From Thermostichus sp047461615 (GTDB lineage: Bacteria > Cyanobacteriota > Cyanobacteriia > Thermostichales > Thermostichaceae): 7,600 nucleotides of DNA. Within the stretch, counting starts at the first letter, position 1. Each line of letters opens with the position of its first letter. Made by a program: the position numbers and the translations under genes. Shown piece by piece: positions 1 through 4,736 of the stretch. Under the pieces are notes generated by a model. It was given only the letters and a program-made list of their open reading frames with translations, was not told the DNA's origin and ran no database searches. The stretch is taken from positions 1 through 7,600 of the forward strand of contig NZ_JANSHI010000024.1 of NCBI RefSeq assembly GCF_047461615.1. Reading direction: 5' to 3'.

Positions 1-51
1 CTCCCGGCAGGCACAAGCTGGCGAGGGTCGCCGCCCAAAAAGCGCGAGTGA
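1..51 (+). CDS. Possible 3' end of an upstream gene (partial)
   Basis: The frame starting at base 1 reads LPAGTSWRGSPPKKRE and stops at TGA 49-51. The pattern 'PAGT.W.GSP.K' resembles the last turn and tail of left-handed beta-helix (hexapeptide-repeat) acyltransferases, where a short basic tail follows a G-x-P motif. Such enzymes are common in surface-glycan clusters. Only sixteen residues are visible, and the other two forward frames are also open for a while (stops at 87-89 and 110-112), so this is a tentative reading. If real, it puts another sugar-modifying gene immediately upstream on the same strand. Confidence 0.25.
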   Translation, partial: LPAGTSWRGSPPKKRE

Positions 52-222
52 AGAGGTGTTGCCAGTTCATGGCTCTCCAGAGGGAATAGTTCGGACAAGT
101 TCTCTAGGTTAGAATTACCGCAGGCAGCAGCGTTCCTGCTAGGGGTGCGAAGCGCCCACACGGGGGAGCCTGTTGCAATGTTTTAATGAGTAGACAATTG
201 CATGCTGCAGAAGGACAGTGAG
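52..222 (+). promoter_or_regulatory. Leader/promoter region of the gene cluster, with short inverted repeats
   Basis: This is the only sizeable non-coding stretch before the cluster, so transcription of the operon probably starts here. A TAGAAT hexamer at 110-115 is one mismatch from a sigma-70 -10 box, but I see no convincing -35 box at the right distance. Downstream are AGCAG/CTGCT (126-130 with 136-140), then GGGTGC-GAA-GCGCCC (143-157, a six-pair stem counting one G-T pair), then TGCAAT/ATTGCA (174-179 with 197-202). None is followed by a T-run, so they do not look like a classical terminator. A structured 5' leader or operator is possible. Confidence 0.35.
211..215 (+). promoter_or_regulatory. 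Ribosome binding site deciding the radical SAM start
   Basis: AAGGA lies 7 nt before the ATG at 223. The in-frame ATG at 202 lies upstream of this site and has no comparable purine-rich sequence before it, so 223 is the preferred start. Confidence 0.6.
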
Positions 223-1116
223 ATGAGCACAATTCCGCCGAACTTGCTGGACTATCAGCGCAGAGCTCTGGCGATGCGGGAGAGTTCATACATTGACTTT
301 CCAGCTCATGTCCATCTGGAAACGATGGCACGTTGCAACGCTGCCTGCAACTTTTGTCCCTATTCTTCACTGGAAAGAAAGGGAGCAAAGATGGATGATT
401 CTCTAATAGAAAAAATTGTCAATGACCTCAAAGACATTCCGCGTCTTCATCGCTTTCAATTAAGTCCTTTTAAGGTTAATGAGCCATTTTTGGATACACG
501 GATCTTCGATTTGCTTACATATCTTCAGTCTGAGCTACCGCACGCTACCATCACCTTGACTACCAATGGCTCCCTCATCAACGAGCGGATTGTGGAACGA
601 TTAACACAGTTTCCCAATCTTGGTTACCTGTGGGTTAGCTTCAACGATCACCGCCCAGACGAATACGAGGCAACGATGAAGTTGCCCTACAGACGGACTC
701 GCGAAAGCCTGGACAGACTTCACAAAGCAAAAGCTGAGGGACGCTTGCCAATGCGCATTGTGCTATCCCGTGTTGGAGACGGCACAGCAGCTGATGAGGA
801 TTTCATTACCTGGGTAAGGACAACGTATCCATTGTTCGAAGTTAGCATTTTTCCGCGCATGAACTGGCTTGGCCAGGTCGATGTGTCGCCTCCCACGGCA
901 CCGCCCATAGCCTGCACTCGCTGGTTTGACATATCAATCACGGCAACGGGTGTGGTAGCCCACTGTTGCGCCGATGGCCAGGCACGCTACCCCATAGGTA
1001 ACGTTCGGGAGCAGCATGTCCTCGACATCTACAACAGCCCAAGCTATCGCCGACTGCGCGCGACGGTGGACAACCGTCTGCAGGTAGAGCCATGCCGCTG
1101 CTGCAACTTCCTTTAA
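223..1116 (+). CDS. Radical SAM protein with twitch/SPASM-like C-terminus
   Basis: Predicted 297-residue radical SAM enzyme. CNAACNFC (C38, C42, C45) is the canonical CxxxCxxC motif that binds the [4Fe-4S] cluster cleaving S-adenosylmethionine to the 5'-deoxyadenosyl radical. The middle has the expected (beta/alpha) barrel feel, with TLTTNGSLI around residues 112-120. The C-terminus has C231-x11-G-x4-C248 and C291-x2-C294, which matches the first half of a SPASM domain. The protein ends three residues after C294, so only one auxiliary cluster seems possible. This is the 'twitch' arrangement of BtrN-type enzymes, which oxidise an alcohol on an aminocyclitol. A sugar dehydrogenation or related radical oxidation is therefore inferred; the substrate is unknown. 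It is the first gene of the cluster, 14 nt before the next one. A 7-residue longer form could start at 202, but the AAGGA site favours 223. Codons 47-106 are distinctly AT-rich. Confidence 0.88.
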   Translation: MSTIPPNLLDYQRRALAMRESSYIDFPAHVHLETMARCNAACNFCPYSSLERKGAKMDDSLIEKIVNDLKDIPRLHRFQLSPFKVNEPFLDTRIFDLLTYLQSELPHATITLTTNGSLINERIVERLTQFPNLGYLWVSFNDHRPDEYEATMKLPYRRTRESLDRLHKAKAEGRLPMRIVLSRVGDGTAADEDFITWVRTTYPLFEVSIFPRMNWLGQVDVSPPTAPPIACTRWFDISITATGVVAHCCADGQARYPIGNVREQHVLDIYNSPSYRRLRATVDNRLQVEPCRCCNFL

Positions 1117-1118
1117 AC

Positions 1119-1124
1119 AAGGAG
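1119..1124 (+). promoter_or_regulatory. Ribosome binding site for the second gene
   Basis: A perfect AAGGAG sits 6 nt before the ATG at 1131 and just after the upstream stop. It argues for 1131 over the in-frame ATG at 1092, which would lie inside the upstream coding sequence and has no such site. Confidence 0.75.
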
Positions 1125-1130
1125 AGATCC

Positions 1131-1904
1131 ATGGCTATCACTGCCATCGAATACGTTCTATTTAGCCAAATGCGGCAACAAAACGCTATTCCGCTTGGAG
1201 GCGACTGTTTGGAACTGGGCGAGGCCAACTGGTACGGCGACGTGGCTGTCGAGCAGCTTGGCCAAGACATTTATCGCTTTGCCAAAGAGGAAGAACGTAC
1301 TGCCCTCTTCCGTCAACTTGATGAAATTACTCAGGCTAAGCGCCCTGGAATGCTGTTCGAGATCGCCAAGGTCTTTTGGCGCACCTTCTGGCAGCCACGT
1401 TCGATGACAGCGGTGGATCTTCATGGCACGGAGGCAGCTCTCAAGCTGGATCTCAATTTCCCTATCGAGTTGCCTCAGCGTTACCATGCTGTTTTTAACC
1501 TTGGCACAGCCGAGCACATCTTCAATATTGCCCAGGTGATGAAAACCATACACGACTACACGCTGCCTGGTGGCCTAATGATCCACGGTCTGCCATTTAC
1601 CGGCTGGCTCGATCACGGTTTTTACAACGTGCAGCCGACCTTTTTCTGGGATCTAGCCCAGGCAAACAGCTACACGATAATGGCCTATCTCTACGTCGAG
1701 TATAATCCACTGAAGTTCGTACAGCTATGGAAACGCGAGGATATCCTCGAACTGGTCACTAAAAACCAGATTGGCCAAAACGCCTTGCTTTACTGTGTTC
1801 TGCGCAAGCCTGCTGAAGATCAACCGTTTTGCTTTCCGATTCAGGGCTACTATGCCGGCACTCTCTCCCAGGAGGCAGTAGAGGCTTGGAAGACTTTACG
1901 ATAA
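1131..1904 (+). CDS. Class I SAM-dependent methyltransferase-like protein
   Basis: Predicted 257-residue soluble protein. I recognise it as a methyltransferase-like protein of the kind found in capsule and lipopolysaccharide clusters, without an established name. Visible signatures are CLELGEANWYGD (residues 26-37), which stands in for the glycine-rich SAM motif I; TAVDLHGTE with D96 as a candidate ribose-binding acidic residue; LDLN near 106-109; FNLGTAEHIFN (122-132), at the motif IV position; and LPGGLMIHGLPF, the strand after the usual 'PGG' turn. The spacing between motif I and D96 is about 65 residues against roughly 20 in ordinary class I enzymes, so an inserted helical segment (about 38-90) separates them. 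No membrane segment or signal peptide is seen. The methyl acceptor cannot be told. A non-methylating, SAM-binding role is possible because motif I lacks the usual GxGxG. The start at 1131 is chosen for its AAGGAG site. The stop is 12 nt before the next start. Confidence 0.75.
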   Translation: MAITAIEYVLFSQMRQQNAIPLGGDCLELGEANWYGDVAVEQLGQDIYRFAKEEERTALFRQLDEITQAKRPGMLFEIAKVFWRTFWQPRSMTAVDLHGTEAALKLDLNFPIELPQRYHAVFNLGTAEHIFNIAQVMKTIHDYTLPGGLMIHGLPFTGWLDHGFYNVQPTFFWDLAQANSYTIMAYLYVEYNPLKFVQLWKREDILELVTKNQIGQNALLYCVLRKPAEDQPFCFPIQGYYAGTLSQEAVEAWKTLR

Positions 1905-2100
1905 GCGAGGGTGAAAATGAAGCGACTCAAGGAGCAATTTGCAGAACTTGGCTATTGCCATATTCCCCAGTTTGTTCCGCCTGTCTTGCTGAATGAATGG
2001 GCAGACGACCTGCACTGGCTGGTCGCTACCCAGCTTAAACGATTTGGCCTTGCAGCAAGTGAAGAAAGTGACCCTGTGCGTCGTTTGTCACGTTCACTGA

Positions 2101-2177
2101 ATCGCTCTCTGGAGAGCCAAGCCAGAGGCGCAGTCTTGGATTTACGAGGAGGTCAATCGGCGGCCTTGGATGTTTGA
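2101..2177 (+). other. Frameshift interval in the PhyH gene
   Basis: The N-terminal frame stays open to 2177, while the C-terminal frame opens only after a stop at 2098-2100, so the +1 shift must fall in this interval. Family-like residues in the downstream frame begin by about 2140, which narrows the likely site to 2101-2140. A perfect six-pair inverted repeat GCTCTC-TG-GAGAGC (2104-2117) lies exactly there. It is a plausible spot for a replication or sequencing slip. Confidence 0.7.
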
Positions 2178-2700
2178 GCTGGCAAGTAGCCGTTTGCTCA
2201 CCAGTTGGGTTATGGAAGTATTGGGCAGCGAGCGCATTGCCATCCATCCCCGCCTGATCATGATCATCAGCATGCCTGGCCACGAGTGGCATGTTGCCTA
2301 CTGGCATCAGGATCGTTTCTACGGCCCATATCACGTAGTGGCCTACATTCCGTTACAGAATACCGGTGCCTTTAATGGCGGGTTGATGGTTGCACCTGGC
2401 GAGCACAAGCGAGGCCTGATGCCGCACGCCCACAATGAGGCACTGAGTGGAAAGAACAAGTGGATTACGCTTCCGCCAGAAGTCATTGCTTCGCTTAAGG
2501 AACAGCGTCAGCTCGAACTGATGGCGGGCGACCTGGTTCTTTTTGACGGACTATTGCCGCATTCGGCCAACCTGAACTACAGTGAGGATGTAAGGTTCGC
2601 AGTTTCGCTGCGCTACACTGATCTGACCGATCCTTTCTTTATTGAACGAGGCTGGCGCTGGGAGGATTTGGCAGAAGAAGGACGGAGAGCACTTGCCAGA

Positions 2701-2706
2701 AAGGAG
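2701..2706 (+). promoter_or_regulatory. Ribosome binding site for the TylF-family gene
   Basis: AAGGAG is 8 nt before the ATG at 2715 and lies inside the 3' end of the PhyH frame. It provides independent translation initiation of the downstream gene even though the upstream gene is broken. Confidence 0.65.
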
Positions 2707-2714
2707 AACGCCCC

Positions 2715-3503
2715 ATGAGCGGCAATGGCAATCCATTGAGCGGTATGATCCGTGAGTCATCTAACCAAAGCGAAGCCAATATCAGGTGCCTGGCAGAACT
2801 GGAGCGCTACTGGGCCGAAAGCCCGGGCAGTGCCAACGTCAAGCTGGAGAATTTTACCAAATATGTCACACGGGAAAGCCTGACCAAGTTTTTGGCGCGT
2901 GCCGAGGTGTTCCAAAAGCAATTGCATGTTCATGGCTCAGTGGTTGAGATGGGGGTTGCCCGTGGCGCCAGCCTCATGACGTGGTATCACCTAAGCTCAA
3001 TCTTCGAGCCAACCAATTACCTGCGCGAGATCATCGGCTTTGACACCTTCACTGGCTTTCCAGAAGTGTCCGAAGTCGATTTAAGAGGCCAAGCAGTCTC
3101 TGAACATACCCGCCTCGGTGGCTTCGCCGTCGAAAGCGACATGGCCAACGACATTATGCGTGCCGCGTCCATCCATGATTTGACGCGCTTTCTAGGGCAC
3201 ATACCAAAACTAAAGCTGGTTGAGGGCGATCTGCGTGTTACATTGCCCAAGTATCTTGAAGATAACCCCCATCTGGTTGTCTCTTTGCTGCATCTCGATG
3301 TCGACCTCTACGAGCCGACAAAGCTAGCGCTGGAGTTGCTTGTGCCACGCATGCCAAGGGGAGCTGTGATCTTGTTCGATGAGCTCAACATGCGTCAGTT
3401 TCCGGGTGAAACACTGGCAACGATCGAGGTGCTGGGCCTCCGCAATCTCCGTCTCTTTCGCTTCCCTTACGCGACGTGCATGTCTTATGCTGTGCTCGAG
3501 TAA
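2715..3503 (+). CDS. TylF/CmcI-family O-methyltransferase
   Basis: Predicted 262-residue enzyme of the family that includes macrocin O-methyltransferase TylF and the novobiocin sugar methyltransferase NovP. These enzymes methylate sugar or other hydroxyls using S-adenosylmethionine and a divalent metal. Motif I is VVEMGVARGAS (E78 onward), followed by GFDTFTGFP near residues 111-119, a family hallmark. HLDVDLYEPTK (H193, D195, D197) and ILFDELN (D222, E223) supply the acidic residues expected for metal binding and catalysis. A 45-residue helical N-terminal region precedes the core, as is usual. Length is normal and no motif is missing. The start codon overlaps the upstream stop (ATGA) and has a good AAGGAG site. 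The next gene starts 9 nt after the stop, so co-transcription is likely. Likely role: O-methylation of a sugar in the glycan made or modified by this cluster. The exact acceptor is unknown. Confidence 0.9.
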   Translation: MSGNGNPLSGMIRESSNQSEANIRCLAELERYWAESPGSANVKLENFTKYVTRESLTKFLARAEVFQKQLHVHGSVVEMGVARGASLMTWYHLSSIFEPTNYLREIIGFDTFTGFPEVSEVDLRGQAVSEHTRLGGFAVESDMANDIMRAASIHDLTRFLGHIPKLKLVEGDLRVTLPKYLEDNPHLVVSLLHLDVDLYEPTKLALELLVPRMPRGAVILFDELNMRQFPGETLATIEVLGLRNLRLFRFPYATCMSYAVLE

Positions 3504-3512
3504 GTGTAGAGC

Positions 3513-4736
3513 ATGACTCCTCTTTATACGGATCCCTGTCCTGCCTGTGGCGAATCAGTGGCTCACCCTTTTTTTGACGGAGGGGCTGCGCCACTTGCCA
3601 CATTGGGCTGGCCACGTACTGAAGAGGAGGCACGGGCCATGCCCCCCTATCGGCTTGACTTTGTGCAGTGCCTCGCCTGTGGCCATGTCTGGAATCGCGC
3701 CTTCCGCTATGAGGATGTCCCGTACGGCAGTCAGCCGAACCTCATGTTCAACGCCGGGGTCTTGTGGAACCGGCATCTGGCGCAACTGGTCGATGAGGTG
3801 CTGACCCGCCTACCTGAGAACCCAACCGTGGTTGAGATTGGCTGCGGTTGTGGTCACTTTCTGCGGTCTTTGGCTGCTCGCCGGCAAGGGCGGTACATTG
3901 GATTTGACCCTCACCAACCGGACGACTTCCCCAGTGAGTTTCAATTTGAGGCGCGGCTTTTTGACCCTGTTGAAGATCTGCTGCACCTCCAGCCGGATCT
4001 GGTGGTGATGCGTCATGTCCTGGAGCACTTTGGCCAACCAGCAGCCTTCCTACAGCAGTTGGCATGGGCTGCAGGTTGCTGTAAAAAGACTGTGCGCCTG
4101 CTTGTTGAAGTGCCCTGTATCGACCGGGTCTTTACCACAGGGCGACTGGTGGATTTTTACTACGAACACCCCCAGCAGTTTAGCACTGAGTCGCTGCGTG
4201 CCCTGCTACAGCGCGTCGGTGCAATTGTGAGCTTGTGGCACGCCTACGATGGGGAAGTGGTGTTGGCCATCGTTGAGCTGCAGCTACCGCTAGCCTGGCG
4301 GCTCCGGGCTGAAGCAGCAGCCAAATTTGAGCAAGGCAGCCAAGAGGCTCGCTGCAAAATTGCTGCCCAGCTTCAAGAGCTGGCTAACAGTGGCCTGCGA
4401 GTTGCCCTCTGGGGAGGCACGGGGAAAGGGGCAGCCTTCATGCACCACTTTGGGGTTAAGACCAATTGGCTTACCTGGGTTGTCGATTCCGATCCAAACA
4501 AAGTTGGCACCTATGTTGCCGGCGTTGGCCAGCAAATTGTCAGCCCAGAGGAGCTGAAAACGCAGACCCCAGACGTGGTCATCATCCCAACCCAATGGCG
4601 CGCCGCTGACATTGTTGCCGAGATGGCTAGGCTTGGGATAGAGCCCAAGCAGGTGCTTATCGAGCACCAAGGGCAACTAGTCGACTACTGGCATTCTGCT
4701 CATCCCTATGCCTTGCCCAAACTAGAGGGCCGATGA
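3513..4736 (+). CDS. Sugar C-methyltransferase-like protein (Zn-binding N-terminus, C-terminal domain)
   Basis: Predicted 407-residue three-domain protein with the architecture of deoxysugar C-methyltransferases such as TcaB9, TylCIII and NovU. The N-terminal zinc-binding module has CPAC (C9, C12) and CLAC (C53, C56). The central SAM-binding domain has VVEIGCGCGHF (106-116), an acidic GFDPH segment near 130, and MRHVLEHF near 166-173. YYEHPQQFS (216-224) matches the family's active-site 'YHEHxxYFS', keeping the E-H pair (E218, H219). The C-terminal domain (about 290-400) carries VALWGGTGKGAAF (297-309), the nucleotide-fold loop typical of this family. Deviations: motif I differs from the usual 'EIGSNDG', and Y217 and Q222 replace the usual H and Y. 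Substrate or outcome may therefore differ from classical 3-C-methylation of a dTDP-4-keto sugar. The ribosome site before 3513 is weak; the 9-nt gap from the upstream stop suggests translational coupling. The end overlaps the next start as ATGA. Confidence 0.87.
   Translation: MTPLYTDPCPACGESVAHPFFDGGAAPLATLGWPRTEEEARAMPPYRLDFVQCLACGHVWNRAFRYEDVPYGSQPNLMFNAGVLWNRHLAQLVDEVLTRLPENPTVVEIGCGCGHFLRSLAARRQGRYIGFDPHQPDDFPSEFQFEARLFDPVEDLLHLQPDLVVMRHVLEHFGQPAAFLQQLAWAAGCCKKTVRLLVEVPCIDRVFTTGRLVDFYYEHPQQFSTESLRALLQRVGAIVSLWHAYDGEVVLAIVELQLPLAWRLRAEAAAKFEQGSQEARCKIAAQLQELANSGLRVALWGGTGKGAAFMHHFGVKTNWLTWVVDSDPNKVGTYVAGVGQQIVSPEELKTQTPDVVIIPTQWRAADIVAEMARLGIEPKQVLIEHQGQLVDYWHSAHPYALPKLEGR

Larger units (their letters stand above)
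1917..2718 (+). pseudogene. PhyH-type Fe(II)/2-oxoglutarate dioxygenase, frameshifted
   Basis: Two overlapping frames together make one phytanoyl-CoA dioxygenase-family protein of about 267 residues, a normal size for the family. The N-terminal frame (ATG 1917, or GTG 1911, to a stop at 2175-2177) reads MKRLKEQFAELGYCHIPQF, the typical 'F...GY..I..F' opening. The C-terminal frame is open from 2101 and resumes with SWIYEEVNRRPWMFELASS, continuing to a stop at 2716-2718. It holds the whole iron site: WHQD with H at 2305-2307 and D at 2311-2313, the distal H in LLPHSANLN at 2560-2562, and an arginine in SLRYTD at 2611 suited to 2-oxoglutarate. The shift is +1 and lies between 2101 and 2177, probably before about 2140. 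It could be a sequencing error, a real null mutation or recoding. Hydroxylation of a sugar or lipid is the likely ancestral role. The internal ATG at 2170 has no good ribosome site, so separate translation of the catalytic part is doubtful. The 3' end overlaps the next gene by ATGA. Confidence 0.85.

Noticed and set aside
104..388. Minus-strand reading frame of 94 codons across the leader and the radical SAM start
   Set aside because: It overlaps the CxxxCxxC-coding part of the radical SAM gene, has no recognisable family pattern and no evident ribosome site, so it is an antisense shadow.
1092..1130. Earlier in-frame start for the second gene
   Set aside because: It would overlap the radical SAM gene and lies before the AAGGAG site at 1119-1124, which is correctly placed for 1131.
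2170..2718. Catalytic half of the PhyH gene as a stand-alone gene starting at ATG 2170
   Set aside because: Family-like sequence continues upstream of this ATG in the same frame, and the nearest purine-rich run (2146-2152) is 17 nt away, too far for a normal ribosome site.
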